Shown piece after piece: positions 18,176 to 28,088 of a DNA stretch of 64,000 nucleotides (positions are counted from its first letter, which is position 1; each line of letters begins with the position of its first letter). Origin of the DNA: an uncultured Flavobacteriales bacterium (GTDB lineage: Bacteria; Bacteroidota; Bacteroidia; Flavobacteriales; JBLHRE01); assembly GCA_937139155.1 (NCBI GenBank), contig CAKZPI010000017.1, positions 1-64,000 of the forward strand, in the 5' to 3' direction. Below the pieces are notes generated by a model. It was not told where the DNA came from. It saw nothing but the letters and a program-made list of their open reading frames with translations, and ran no database searches. The position numbers and the translations under genes are program-made.

Positions 18176-18194
18176 CAAAGAAGCTTTCTTTGCT

Positions 18195-20378
18195 TTATTC
18201 TTCTACCTCAGCCGTTTCTTCAACGGGTTGACGTACAAGTTTCATTTCTTGAATGATGTGGCTGGCACCGGCATACTTGTCAACGATGAAAAGTACGTAA
18301 CGAATGTCAACACTAATGGTTCTTTGTAGGTTTGGCTCAAAGGCGATGTCACCGCTCATGGCCTCCCAGTTTCCGTCGAAAGCAAGACCGATTAGTTCTC
18401 CTCTTCCGTTGATTACGGGTGAACCTGAATTCCCTCCGGTGATGTCATTGTTTGAAATGAAGCAAACCGGCAATTCTCCATTTTCATTGGCGTATTGACC
18501 GTAATCTGCATTACGAATCAGCTTTTCAAGCTTAGAAGGAACCACAAATTCAGGATCTGAATTGTCCATTTTCTGAAGGATTCCTTCAGCTGTGGTATAG
18601 TAATCGTAATGAACCGCATCTTCTGGAACATAGTCTCCTACGGTACCATAAGTTACTCTTAGAGTAGAGTTTGCGTTCGGATAATAGTTTTTATCCGCAT
18701 TCATTTCTCTCAATCCGGCTACAAAAAGGCGGTTTCCTTTTTCACGCATGGCTTCTACCTCAGGGTTTGATCCTGAGAAGTACGATTGAATGAAAGAAAG
18801 GGCGGTTTGAACCACCAAGTCTTTGTTCCACTTCTTGGCCTTGGGCTTTTCTAAAAAATCGTAGAATTCCTCTTTGTCAAAGATCATAGATTCTTCAGCG
18901 GCTTCTTCCGCGAAAGCGCGAACATCACCTTTAAATTTCTCATCAACCAAATCAAAAATGGATGGAAGCTGAGCTTTGGGCACTGTATTATAATACATAA
19001 CCATCATCTCAACGAATAGCTCTCTGTCAAGCTCTGCTGAGTATTCAGCAAAATGAGATTCTGCTCTTTCTTTCGCAGCAGCAACAGCCTCGGCTATTAC
19101 GGCATCCTCTTTTTTCTCAAGGGCTTTTGAAAGGGTGTTGTGCTGTCTCCAAGCATAAAGAATGGCATCCGGACCTAATAATCCTGCTTCAAAAAGAAAC
19201 TTCTCATTCTTCACGGTTTTATTGGTAGCATTATAGCTTTCTTCAACCATGGCAAGGGCTTCACCATACTTTTCTTGACGTTTTGGGTCTGCATTTACCC
19301 ACTTGATGAAATCCGCCTCAAGCCTGCGTTTTTTCTCAAGTACGTTCAAACGCTTTAGCCCGCGAGTTTGCCCAATGTAGTACTTCCAATAATTTGCTAC
19401 CTGTGCATATTTAGAGGCATAAGTAAGACGTACCGCAGGGTCAGCATCCATGTACTTGCGCATGATTTCAAGCTTTTTATCGCGAATGTCAACGATGGTA
19501 GGCTGTGAAATATTGATGGCTTCATCTACTCCGAATGAAGTTAGGAAACGGTCGGTTGACCCTGGAAAACCAAAGATCATTGAGAAGTCTCCATTTTCAA
19601 TTCCGTCCATAGAAATAGGAAGGAAATGACGTGGAGTCATGTGAACGTTTTCTTCGCTGTATTCAGCGGGCATTCCGTCAGGACCCGAATAAACACGGAA
19701 CATGGAGAAGTCGCCGGTATGACGAGGCCACATCCAGTTATCCGTATCGCCGCCGTACTTTCCTACACTTTCTGGAGGAGCACCCACTAGGCGAACATCA
19801 CGGAAGGTTTCATAAATGAATAGGTAGAAATTATTTCCTTCGAAGAAAGGCTTCACCTCACCATCATAATGAGAATCTTTAATGGCTTCGGCGGTAATTT
19901 CGTCCATGGCCTGGGCCAAGGCTTTGTTGCGATCTGATTCTGACATATCATCTGAAACCGATTCCAACACCCGCTCAGTTACGTCTTCCATGCGCACTAC
20001 AAAACGTGCATAAAGACCTTGAATAGGAATCTCATCGGCCATTGATTTGGCCCAAAAACCCTCGGCTAGCCTATTGTTTTCTGGGGTTGAATTGCTGGCA
20101 ATGGCATCGTAACCACAGTGGTGGTTGGTCAACATTAGGCCTTTCGGGCTAATGATTTCTCCGGTACAAAAGCCACCTAAAGAAACAATCGCATCTTTTA
20201 GGGAGGACTGGCTAGCGCTGTACATTTGCTCAGGAGTAAGCTCAAGCCCCATGGCTTTCATCTCTTCGTAGTTCATGTGCAAAAACATGGGCAACCACAT
20301 GCCCTCATCTGCTTTTACCTGAACATTGGTGAAAAGGAAAAGACCTGCTAGAGCCGCTCCAATTTTCTTCAATTTCAT
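18195..20378 (-). CDS. S46 family dipeptidyl-peptidase (DPP7/DPP11-like)
   Basis: DEGMWLPMFLHMNYEEMKAMGLELT, GGFCTGEIISPKGLMLTNHHCGY, GGNSGSPVINGRGELIGLAFDGNWEAMSGD. Confidence 0.93.
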   Translation of the reverse strand: MKLKKIGAALAGLFLFTNVQVKADEGMWLPMFLHMNYEEMKAMGLELTPEQMYSASQSSLKDAIVSLGGFCTGEIISPKGLMLTNHHCGYDAIASNSTPENNRLAEGFWAKSMADEIPIQGLYARFVVRMEDVTERVLESVSDDMSESDRNKALAQAMDEITAEAIKDSHYDGEVKPFFEGNNFYLFIYETFRDVRLVGAPPESVGKYGGDTDNWMWPRHTGDFSMFRVYSGPDGMPAEYSEENVHMTPRHFLPISMDGIENGDFSMIFGFPGSTDRFLTSFGVDEAINISQPTIVDIRDKKLEIMRKYMDADPAVRLTYASKYAQVANYWKYYIGQTRGLKRLNVLEKKRRLEADFIKWVNADPKRQEKYGEALAMVEESYNATNKTVKNEKFLFEAGLLGPDAILYAWRQHNTLSKALEKKEDAVIAEAVAAAKERAESHFAEYSAELDRELFVEMMVMYYNTVPKAQLPSIFDLVDEKFKGDVRAFAEEAAEESMIFDKEEFYDFLEKPKAKKWNKDLVVQTALSFIQSYFSGSNPEVEAMREKGNRLFVAGLREMNADKNYYPNANSTLRVTYGTVGDYVPEDAVHYDYYTTAEGILQKMDNSDPEFVVPSKLEKLIRNADYGQYANENGELPVCFISNNDITGGNSGSPVINGRGELIGLAFDGNWEAMSGDIAFEPNLQRTISVDIRYVLFIVDKYAGASHIIQEMKLVRQPVEETAEVEE

Positions 20379-20406
20379 ATGTTTTAGGTTTGATTTTTAG
20401 GAAGGC

Positions 20407-20414
20407 CAAATGTA
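20407..20414 (-). promoter_or_regulatory. Bacteroidota -7 element TACATTTG upstream of S46 peptidase
   Basis: CAAATGTA on + strand, 28 nt before the start. Confidence 0.45.
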
Positions 20415-20467
20415 ACGAAACCCCGATAAATATTAGAATGGGTTTGGGTTTTCGCTTTCGCGGATCA

Positions 20468-21550
20468 CTAAAAGGATAAAGAAAGCTGTGAATTCATGTC
20501 ATTATCTTCCTTGATTGGATTGGATATTCCGAAGCCCAAAAGGCGAATGGCTTGGCTAGGAGGGTTCAAGTTTTCCTCCACCAAAGTGAGACAGGCTTCT
20601 AAGATTTCAGCTTGGGTCTCAAAAGGGGTCTCCCGGGTCAAGGACCGAGTAAGCGTCTGAAAATCAGAATATCTAAATTTCATGTGGAGGGTTTTTCCGA
20701 GGAATGTCTTGGGCTTTAAGCGTTCAAATAAACCCTGAGCCAGAGCCTTTGCCATTTCGATGATTAAGCTGGGGTCTTCGATGTCTCCTGGAAAGGTATC
20801 TTCAATGGAAATGCTTTTCCGTTTTCTTTCAGATTGAACCGGACGGTCGTCTTCTCCACGAACAATGTGGTAAAAATGCTCACCCGCCTTACCAAACCGA
20901 TTTTTCAATGCATGCTTCGACCAGGTCTTTAAATCTTTCCCCGTATGAATCCCCACCCGCTCCATAGATTCAGCCGTTTTTTCACCTATTCCAAAAAACT
21001 TTCTAACCGGAAGGTTCTCAAGAATATCTTGGGCTTGGCTGGGAAGAATCAAGGTTTGTCCATTCGGTTTATTCATGTCCGAACCGATTTTTGCCAAAAA
21101 CTTACAGTAAGAAATTCCTGCCGAGGCCGTCAATTGGGTTTCCTTGAAAATTTCCTCCCGAATGGCTTTGGCAATTTCTCTGGCTGAAGAAAGGTTTTTA
21201 AGGTTGGGGGCCACATCAAGATAAGCCTCATCTAAGGAAAGGGGCTCGATGATTGGAGTGTGCCTGGCAAAGACCTCCCTAATTTGCATAGACACTTCTT
21301 TATACACTTCAAACCTTGGGGGTTGGAAAATTATTTGGGGACAAAGCCTCAGGGCTTTTCTTCCCGGCATGGCCGATCGAACTCCATATTTCCTTGCCTC
21401 GTAAGAGCAGGTAGCCACCACCCCCCTTCCTCCGGCCCCACCAACTGCAATGGGCTTCCCCCTCAGTTCAGGAAAATCGCGTTGTTCAACGGAGGCATAA
21501 AATGCATCCATGTCAACGTGAATGATTTTCCTAAGATTCGATGATTTCAA
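20468..21550 (-). CDS. dinB: DNA polymerase IV (Y-family)
   Basis: IIHVDMDAFYASVEQRDFPELRGKPIAVGG, SLDEAYLDV; C-terminal QLSLSF resembles a beta-clamp binding motif. Confidence 0.93.
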   Translation of the reverse strand: MKSSNLRKIIHVDMDAFYASVEQRDFPELRGKPIAVGGAGGRGVVATCSYEARKYGVRSAMPGRKALRLCPQIIFQPPRFEVYKEVSMQIREVFARHTPIIEPLSLDEAYLDVAPNLKNLSSAREIAKAIREEIFKETQLTASAGISYCKFLAKIGSDMNKPNGQTLILPSQAQDILENLPVRKFFGIGEKTAESMERVGIHTGKDLKTWSKHALKNRFGKAGEHFYHIVRGEDDRPVQSERKRKSISIEDTFPGDIEDPSLIIEMAKALAQGLFERLKPKTFLGKTLHMKFRYSDFQTLTRSLTRETPFETQAEILEACLTLVEENLNPPSQAIRLLGFGISNPIKEDNDMNSQLSLSF

Positions 21551-22256
21551 TGCAATCGTCGTTAATTTCTGGATATTGGTTTAAAGCTCTATACACCTTA
21601 GCCACGGTGATGGTGTCTTTTTCGCAATAGGTTTTGATTCGGTCTAGATCTCCTTCTTCATAATATACCGAGCCTACTTGTGATCCGTCAATATCATCTT
21701 TCGGAGAAGGAATCCCGAAAAGGGCTGCCAAAAGCTTTAAAGAGGTGAAGTTTTTATAGTCTCCAAACTTCCAAAGCTCCATGGTATCAAGATGCCTGAT
21801 TTCCCAAGGCTTCTTGCCAGAAATCCTCAAGGCCTCTGGAAGCTTAATTCCATGAATAAGCATTCTTCGAGCCAAGACGGGAAAGTCAAATTCTTTACCA
21901 TTATGCGCACAAAGAAACTTATTGTTTCCTGAGAAATACTGATCAAGTAGGTGGGCAAAATCAGCAAGGACCTTCTTTTCATCTTTACCAATAAACGACT
22001 TGACCCTCATGCCTGCACCCTTTTCTGATTCGGTCATAATGGCTGTGGAAATGCAAACCACTTTATTGAATTCGGAAAGAATTCCGGCCCTGCGTTTATA
22101 AAGTTCGTCGAGGCTTTCGTCTTCCTCCCTATACCTTTGGGTTTTTGCTTCGTAAAGAGCTTGAAGCTCAGGATCTAGCTCAGAAAAGTTCTTTTTACCA
22201 GGAACGGTTTCAATGTCAAGGAATAGGATGTTCTGAATGGGTGGTTCTTGATTCAT
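21531..22256 (-). CDS. PolB-like 3'-5' exonuclease (RNase H-fold)
   Basis: ILFLDIETVPG (ExoI), FLCAHNGKEFDFPVLARR (ExoII), YCEKDTITVAKVY (ExoIII). Confidence 0.85.
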   Translation of the reverse strand: MNQEPPIQNILFLDIETVPGKKNFSELDPELQALYEAKTQRYREEDESLDELYKRRAGILSEFNKVVCISTAIMTESEKGAGMRVKSFIGKDEKKVLADFAHLLDQYFSGNNKFLCAHNGKEFDFPVLARRMLIHGIKLPEALRISGKKPWEIRHLDTMELWKFGDYKNFTSLKLLAALFGIPSPKDDIDGSQVGSVYYEEGDLDRIKTYCEKDTITVAKVYRALNQYPEINDDCIEIIES

Positions 22257-23385
22257 ACCAATGTTTTATTTCGTTCAAAATCACATGTACTTCGTCTGGA
22301 TGATGCCCGTCGGTTTGAGGTCCGCGGGTTTTACCCAGACGAACCACTACGGCATCTAATTCAGGAATCACAAATACATACTGACCCAAGATACCGCGCA
22401 TATAAAAAACTTCCAAACCGGAGCTTTCTACCCTCCAAAAACCATGGCTATAGTAATCAACCATATCGGCTTCAGCCACCAAATCAACCCAAGAAGAATC
22501 TAAAATCTGCTGACCCTTCCAGTTTCCATGATCAAGGTAAAGCTGACCTATTCTTCCAAAATCTCGGGCATTGCTGGCAAAACAACAATAGCCTTTTTCA
22601 AGTCCATCCGCATGATCTAAGACCCAATAAGCATCCTCGGTAGCCTGAAGAGGGGTCCATAATTTCTTTTGAGCAAAACTAGCCACGGGCATATTCACAG
22701 CCTTAGACAGAGCCAATCCGAGAAGGGCCGTGTTTCCACTTAAGTATTCAAATTGAGTACCCGGAGGAACCACCACATTTAGGTCACGAACCAAGGTTTC
22801 AAGGTCATCCCCATAATAAGCCTTGGCCGTGATGGAGAAAGGTGAGGTATAATGCTCTTCCCAATTCAAACCAGAACACATTCTAACCAAATGACCAAAG
22901 GTTAAACCGGCATTGGGACCTTCCGAAAACTCGTGAATAAAATCGCCAATGGGCTGATTGAGGCTGGTGAGATGCCCTTCTTGAACGGCAATTTGTGTCA
23001 AGGTAGCAAGAATGGATTTTGCCATGGAAAAAGAATTGCTAGCCACCTCCGGACCGTATTGCTCCCAGTACCTTTCAAATCGGAGGCTATCGTTTTGAAT
23101 CACCAAAAAAGCCGTGGTTTCAAGCTTTTCAAGCTCTAAAAGGCTGGCCTTAGAAACCTCTTTGATTTGGTAGTTTGCTCCTTCTGGCCAGGGATGGGGA
23201 TTAAGCGCCTCTATCTTTCGGGTTGGAAAGAAATGCCAATCGTCAATGCTGGCCGAATTGTAGCCTCTTAAATAGGTCAGCCGCACTCCTTTTATCAAAT
23301 AATCCGTACCGGTAATGTACAATAGAGCAATCGCCAGGCCAATCAGAGACAAAAGCGAAATGAGGAACCATTTTAGGAAGCGCAT
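22216..23385 (-). CDS. Class C beta-lactamase-like serine hydrolase
   Basis: SFSMAKSILATL (SxxK), YLSGNTALLG, C-terminal hydrolase fold features. Confidence 0.85.
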   Translation of the reverse strand: MRFLKWFLISLLSLIGLAIALLYITGTDYLIKGVRLTYLRGYNSASIDDWHFFPTRKIEALNPHPWPEGANYQIKEVSKASLLELEKLETTAFLVIQNDSLRFERYWEQYGPEVASNSFSMAKSILATLTQIAVQEGHLTSLNQPIGDFIHEFSEGPNAGLTFGHLVRMCSGLNWEEHYTSPFSITAKAYYGDDLETLVRDLNVVVPPGTQFEYLSGNTALLGLALSKAVNMPVASFAQKKLWTPLQATEDAYWVLDHADGLEKGYCCFASNARDFGRIGQLYLDHGNWKGQQILDSSWVDLVAEADMVDYYSHGFWRVESSGLEVFYMRGILGQYVFVIPELDAVVVRLGKTRGPQTDGHHPDEVHVILNEIKHWYESRTTHSEHPIP

Positions 23386-23593
23386 AGACCTTTCATTTTA
23401 GGATTTGAAAGTAGGCAAAAACCATGAAACCGAAACATCCCATTCATGGCCTGAAATCCAAGGCATTGACATGACTCTAGAGCTGGTGAGGACGGATTTT
23501 CCAAAGGCCTGAAATCCCGAAAACCCCATTTGGATTCAAGAATTTTAAACTCCATATCTAAGGCTCAAAACCAAAATCACAAAACTGATTTCC

Positions 23594-23601
23594 TACCTTT
23601 C
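23594..23601 (+). promoter_or_regulatory. TAnnTTTG-like element TACCTTTC upstream of cyclase gene
   Basis: 4 nt before ATG 23606. Confidence 0.35.
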
Positions 23602-23605
23602 GGCC

Positions 23606-24358
23606 ATGAAGGCAAAAATTTCTTGTACACTGGGTGAGGTTCGGATAGACTTAAGCAAGCCAATGGACTGCTCTTTACCCCTTTCACCTGGCGAAAATAC
23701 CCCGCGAGCTTGGTATGTTGACCCCGTGAAGTTTTCACCCGTGGTAATGGGAGACTGGATTGGAGACGTGAACCAAGGGGGGGACGTGAATTTCAAAGAC
23801 GTTGAGTTCAATCCGCACGGAAATGGAACCCATACCGAATGTGTTGGGCATATCTCAAAAGAAGGGCATACCATAAACCAAAGCTTAAAAACGTTCTGGT
23901 TTACCGTAAAACTGGCCTCCATTCAAGCTCAAGACCTGAAAAACGGCGACCAGGTTTTTACCAAAAAGCAGTTTGAATCAAACCTTGGAACGGAGCCTGT
24001 GGAAGCATTCATGGTCAGAACCCTACCCAATGATTCTGAAAAACGCCATAAAAATCATTCGAATACAAACTGGCCCTATGTTTTAGAAGAGGCAGCGGTT
24101 TTCTTGCGAGAACGAGGAATTCAGCATTATTTGACAGATTTGCCCTCGGTTGATCGAGAGCAAGATGAAGGAAAGCTTCTGGCCCACCATGCCTTTTGGA
24201 ACTATCCGGAAAACCCACGTGAAGAAGCCACCATTTCGGAAATGCTCTTCATTCCAAACTCCATCCCCGATGGGATTTACCTTCTGAACATTCAAATTGC
24301 CAGCTTTGAATTGGATGCCAGTCCGTCAAAGCCCATCCTTTACAGAATTGAATCATGA
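23606..24358 (+). CDS. Cyclase family protein (kynurenine formamidase-like)
   Basis: DLSKPMDCSLPLSPGE, FNPHGNGTHTECVGHI (HxGTHxDxxxH-like). Confidence 0.8.
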   Translation: MKAKISCTLGEVRIDLSKPMDCSLPLSPGENTPRAWYVDPVKFSPVVMGDWIGDVNQGGDVNFKDVEFNPHGNGTHTECVGHISKEGHTINQSLKTFWFTVKLASIQAQDLKNGDQVFTKKQFESNLGTEPVEAFMVRTLPNDSEKRHKNHSNTNWPYVLEEAAVFLRERGIQHYLTDLPSVDREQDEGKLLAHHAFWNYPENPREEATISEMLFIPNSIPDGIYLLNIQIASFELDASPSKPILYRIES

Positions 24359-24720
24359 ATCCAGAAGAATTTCATGCCTTTTGCGCGGCCAAACCAGGAG
24401 TAGAAGCCTCCTTCCCTTTCAATGAAACCACCTTGGTTTTTAAGGTGATGGGGAAAATGTTTGCCCTAGGTCCTTTGGATGCAAACCCCTTCCGAATCAA
24501 TCTCAAATGCGATCCAGAAAGAGCGGTTGAGCTTCGTGAGGAATATCCTACAATCCTTCCGGGCTACCATATGAACAAACAACATTGGATTACCTTGGTG
24601 CTAGATGGAAGCCTTCCCAATGCATTGGTCATCGACCTGATCAACCATAGCTATGAACTCATAGTTTCAAGCCTTCCGAAGAAAAAGAAGGAAGAACTAG
24701 ACTTGCTAGGATCAGAATAA
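24355..24720 (+). CDS. MmcQ/YjbR family protein
   Basis: MNPEEFHAFCAAKPGVEASFPFNETTLVFKVMGKMFAL ... YHMNKQHWITL typical MmcQ/YjbR. Confidence 0.88.
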   Translation: MNPEEFHAFCAAKPGVEASFPFNETTLVFKVMGKMFALGPLDANPFRINLKCDPERAVELREEYPTILPGYHMNKQHWITLVLDGSLPNALVIDLINHSYELIVSSLPKKKKEELDLLGSE

Positions 24721-24742
24721 AACAGGAAGGGAAAATAGGCCG

Positions 24743-24750
24743 TACCTTTG
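24743..24750 (+). promoter_or_regulatory. -7 element TACCTTTG upstream of DUF502 gene
   Basis: Perfect TAnnTTTG, 16 nt before GTG 24767. Confidence 0.5.
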
Positions 24751-24766
24751 CCCAAAATATTACCCC

Positions 24767-25348
24767 GTGTTTTCAAATCTGGCAAAATTATTTCTTCAAG
24801 GACTTCTTTATTTGGTGCCAATTGGGGCCACCTTTTACATCATTTACAAATCCTTTGTTTGGCTAGACAGCCTGCTTCCTACTGAAATACCCGGCTTGGG
24901 CATCTTAATCATTATTGGGGCTGTAACCCTCATTGGTTTCATTGGAAATTATTTGATTACCGCTCCTGTCATTAGCGTGGGTAACCGAATTCTAAAAAAG
25001 GCACCCCTTATAAAAATCATTTATACTTCGGTTAAAGACTTGCTTACGGCCTTCGTGGGAAAGCAAAGAAGCTTTACCCAACCCGTGCTTTTTAAGGTTT
25101 ATGAGAATTCTGAGATTAGAAGATTGGGTTTTGTAACCGATGAGGACCTTAAAAAATTAGATGCTTCGGAAGATCTGGTAGGGGTTTACGCTCCCCATTC
25201 CTACGCCTTTTCAGGTCAGCTATTCTTCATCCCCAAATCCTATATACAACCCGTGCCGGCCAGCTCAGCAGATGTAATGAAGTACATCATTTCAGGAGGG
25301 GTTACCCGGGTGGAGGAAAAGGAAATAAAACCCAAAATGAAACCATGA
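24767..25348 (+). CDS. DUF502 domain membrane protein
   Basis: Two TM segments, IIYTSVKDLLTAFVGKQRSFTQPVLFKVYENSEIRRLGFVTDE; GTG start. Confidence 0.85.
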   Translation: MFSNLAKLFLQGLLYLVPIGATFYIIYKSFVWLDSLLPTEIPGLGILIIIGAVTLIGFIGNYLITAPVISVGNRILKKAPLIKIIYTSVKDLLTAFVGKQRSFTQPVLFKVYENSEIRRLGFVTDEDLKKLDASEDLVGVYAPHSYAFSGQLFFIPKSYIQPVPASSADVMKYIISGGVTRVEEKEIKPKMKP

Positions 25349-25932
25349 TTCAACTTGGTGAAATATTAATCAGCGAAGACATTTTTGAAACCAAATTTGT
25401 CTGCGATCTTCAAGCTTGCAAAGGAGCTTGTTGCGTAGAAGGGGAAGGAGGAGCTCCCTTGACCCTTGAAGAGGTTGAAATCCTAGAAAACATCCTTCCG
25501 GATATCGAACCATTCCTTGACCCAAAAGGCTTGAAAGAAATTCAAGAAAAGGGAGTGGCCGTTACAGGATACGATGGGGAGCTGGAAACCCCACTTTTGA
25601 ATGGAAAAGAATGCGCGTATTTGGTTTACGATGAGAAAGGCATGGCCCTTTGCGGGATAGAGATGGCGCATAAAGCAGGAAAGACCGACTTTAAAAAGCC
25701 CATTTCCTGCCACCTTTACCCAATACGAGAAAAGGAGCTTAGAATAGGTTCAGCCATGAACTACCACCGCTGGGGAATCTGTTCAGACGCCTGCACTCTT
25801 GGTGAAAAACTCGGAATTCCTCTATTTCGTTTTGCCAAAGACCCCTTGGTTAGAAAGTATGGTGAAGATTGGTATAAAGAGCTGGAAGAGGTTTATGAGG
25901 TTTTGGTTCGGGAAGGACGAATCAATCCGTGA
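25345..25932 (+). CDS. DUF3109 family Cys-rich protein
   Basis: FVCDLQACKGACCVEGEGGAPL, SCHLYPIR, WGICSDAC. Confidence 0.88.
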   Translation: MIQLGEILISEDIFETKFVCDLQACKGACCVEGEGGAPLTLEEVEILENILPDIEPFLDPKGLKEIQEKGVAVTGYDGELETPLLNGKECAYLVYDEKGMALCGIEMAHKAGKTDFKKPISCHLYPIREKELRIGSAMNYHRWGICSDACTLGEKLGIPLFRFAKDPLVRKYGEDWYKELEEVYEVLVREGRINP

Positions 25933-26174
25933 TGCGTAAGCTCATAAATTTCATATTCACCTTTCCCATCAAGGTTTATCAATGGGTATTATCTCCTTTT
26001 CTAGGGGCCAACTGCCGACATACCCCTACTTGTTCTGCTTATACCATTCAAGCCATAGAAGAATGGGGTCCGCTGTACGGATTATGGCTTGGAATGAAAA
26101 GACTTTCAAAATGCCACCCCTGGGGCACAGAAGGCCATGACCCCGTACCCAAGAACCCCAAGAGAAGGCCTTAA
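25929..26174 (+). CDS. yidD: Membrane protein insertion efficiency factor YidD
   Basis: YQWVLSPFLGANCRHTPTCSAYTIQAIEEWGPLYGLWLGMKRLSKCHPWGTEGHDPVP. Confidence 0.95.
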   Translation: MMRKLINFIFTFPIKVYQWVLSPFLGANCRHTPTCSAYTIQAIEEWGPLYGLWLGMKRLSKCHPWGTEGHDPVPKNPKRRP

Positions 26175-26217
26175 CCAAGCTCAGCGATTCTGCGTATATT
26201 TTTCCAAATTTCATCGC

Positions 26218-27078
26218 ATGTCAAATCGGAAAATTCGCCGCGTACTTCAAACTGTACAAGTACCTATGGGAGAAATGACCGTTGGTCAACCCCTTCCTTC
26301 AGGTAGCGTTCAACAAATTGATCCTTTCTTATTGCTGCATCATTTGCATACCCAAACGCCTCCTGGAAGGAAGCCGAAAGAAACAGGGGTAGGTCCTCAT
26401 CCACATAGAGGGTTTTCACCGGTAAGCTATATTTTCGAAGGGGAAATGAACCACCAAGATTCCCATGGAAACAATGAAATGGTGGGTCCGGGCGGTGTTC
26501 AATGGATGCATGCCGGCAGCGGAATCACCCATAGTGAACGGTTTACCAAGAAATTTGCTAAGGAAGGAGGGCTCTTGGACATGATACAGCTTTGGGTAAA
26601 CACTCCGGCCAAGCATAAAATGGAAACCCCTTATTACCTCCCCATTAAATCAGGTGATTTTCCGAAAATTGAAACAGAAAAAGCGGATGTAGACCTGGTA
26701 GCGGGTGATTTTCAAGGCAAAAAAGGACCTGCCAAAATTTTTAGTCCGCAGATTCACCTAAAAATGGAAGCTGAATCTGGCGCTAAAGCGGATTGGGAAT
26801 TTCCAAGAACCCATAACCTCCTGGTCTTTGTATTGAAAGGGAAGTTGAAAATTGATGGTCAGGAAATCAATAAAGGAGACCTGGCCTGGATGGATGAATC
26901 AGGAGATAACCTGAGCTGGGAATGCTTGGAAGAGGCTAGAGTGCTTATTGTAAGCGGACAGCCTTTAAAAGAACCCGTTTCTACCTACGGCCCTTTTGTT
27001 ATGAATACCCAGACAGAAATTATGGAGGCCCTTCGTGATGCTCAAGCTGGAAAAATGGGTGTACTTATTGAAGAATAA
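26218..27078 (+). CDS. Pirin family protein
   Basis: Starts MSNRKIRRVLQ; GPHPHRGFSPVSYIFEGEMNHQDSHGN, GGVQWMHAGSGITHSE. Supplied ORF start extended upstream. Confidence 0.92.
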   Translation: MSNRKIRRVLQTVQVPMGEMTVGQPLPSGSVQQIDPFLLLHHLHTQTPPGRKPKETGVGPHPHRGFSPVSYIFEGEMNHQDSHGNNEMVGPGGVQWMHAGSGITHSERFTKKFAKEGGLLDMIQLWVNTPAKHKMETPYYLPIKSGDFPKIETEKADVDLVAGDFQGKKGPAKIFSPQIHLKMEAESGAKADWEFPRTHNLLVFVLKGKLKIDGQEINKGDLAWMDESGDNLSWECLEEARVLIVSGQPLKEPVSTYGPFVMNTQTEIMEALRDAQAGKMGVLIEE

Positions 27079-27087
27079 AGCCTTGTT

Positions 27088-27927
27088 CTAGTTTCTGGGG
27101 AGCGGCTTTCTTTCACCTTGGTACAACAAGATTAAAGGAATCATGAAATGCGCCGACCGTACGGTAAAAGCCCAAACCCATTGATGTAAGCTATGGAGGG
27201 CATCGTACCCATAAAAATTGGTGTAGATCCGTGCAAAAGCCGTTAGAAACCCCCAGGCAATCATATAAACTAAGGCGGGTTTTCTAATTTTCGGAATGAA
27301 TACGCCTATGGCCACTAAAAGGTCCATAACACCCGCCCAAAACAAGAACTTCACAGCAAGCCCCTGATCAAGGCCCAAGCCCTTAATGGTCATTGATACA
27401 AATTTCTGGGGCAAGGGGGCAATGTTCATGGCATATAAACCATGAGCAATAAACGTTATGGCAATGGCTATTTTTAAAAAGGTAAAGGCTTTTGTAAAGT
27501 TGCCCTTCTTATAAATGAAAATCAAAACCACCGGTGCGGCTAGCTGTCCGGTAAACTCAAAAAGAAGAGCCAGGTTCAGAAACTGCCCGAAAAAATGGAG
27601 CCATAAATATGGAGTGAACAATACAAGGCCTCCAATCAATGCGTACAAAGGCCATTTCCTTTTCTCATTCAAAAACCAAACACAACCTCCTACCAGGGTA
27701 AAGATTAAGCCCAAAAACTTGATTCCCATCTGAATTCCTTGATCATACCTAGGAAGGGTAACCCATTCATTCCATGAAATCTTGAATAGGTCAAGTATGG
27801 GTAGCATTAAATTCGAATCCCATAAGAATTCTCGGTAGGGTACATTAAAAAACAGGTGCTGGTAGCCCCGGGATACGAAGGTTATGCAAACCAGTAGCTT
27901 TAGTAAAAAGAGAGTCTTTGATTTCAT
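27088..27927 (-). CDS. DoxX-like membrane protein
   Basis: Multiple TM segments, DoxX-like KAFTFLKIAIAITFIAHGLYAMN. ATG at 27927 precedes a plausible TM start. Confidence 0.55.
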   Translation of the reverse strand: MKSKTLFLLKLLVCITFVSRGYQHLFFNVPYREFLWDSNLMLPILDLFKISWNEWVTLPRYDQGIQMGIKFLGLIFTLVGGCVWFLNEKRKWPLYALIGGLVLFTPYLWLHFFGQFLNLALLFEFTGQLAAPVVLIFIYKKGNFTKAFTFLKIAIAITFIAHGLYAMNIAPLPQKFVSMTIKGLGLDQGLAVKFLFWAGVMDLLVAIGVFIPKIRKPALVYMIAWGFLTAFARIYTNFYGYDALHSLHQWVWAFTVRSAHFMIPLILLYQGERKPLPRN

Positions 27928-28088
27928 TGCAGTTGTTTCAGGCTGCAAATATTGGTCATGTTTAGTCTGGATGAAATAGATTGAACGATTGTTCAATATT
28001 CTTTAACCTAGAGTTTACGCATCAGTGACCTTTGGAAAGCCATTGCGTAACATAGAGATTGGACTTTTGCGGCAAAGAAATAGCCGAT

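Noticed and set aside
17726-18200. Classical rpmH-rnpA-yidD locus around the origin
   Set aside because: No rpmH next to rnpA, and yidD is about 8 kb away at 25929; no DnaA-box cluster noticed.
22248-22643. 131-aa + ORF opposite the serine hydrolase
   Set aside because: Antisense shadow; the minus-strand ORF has clear SxxK motifs.
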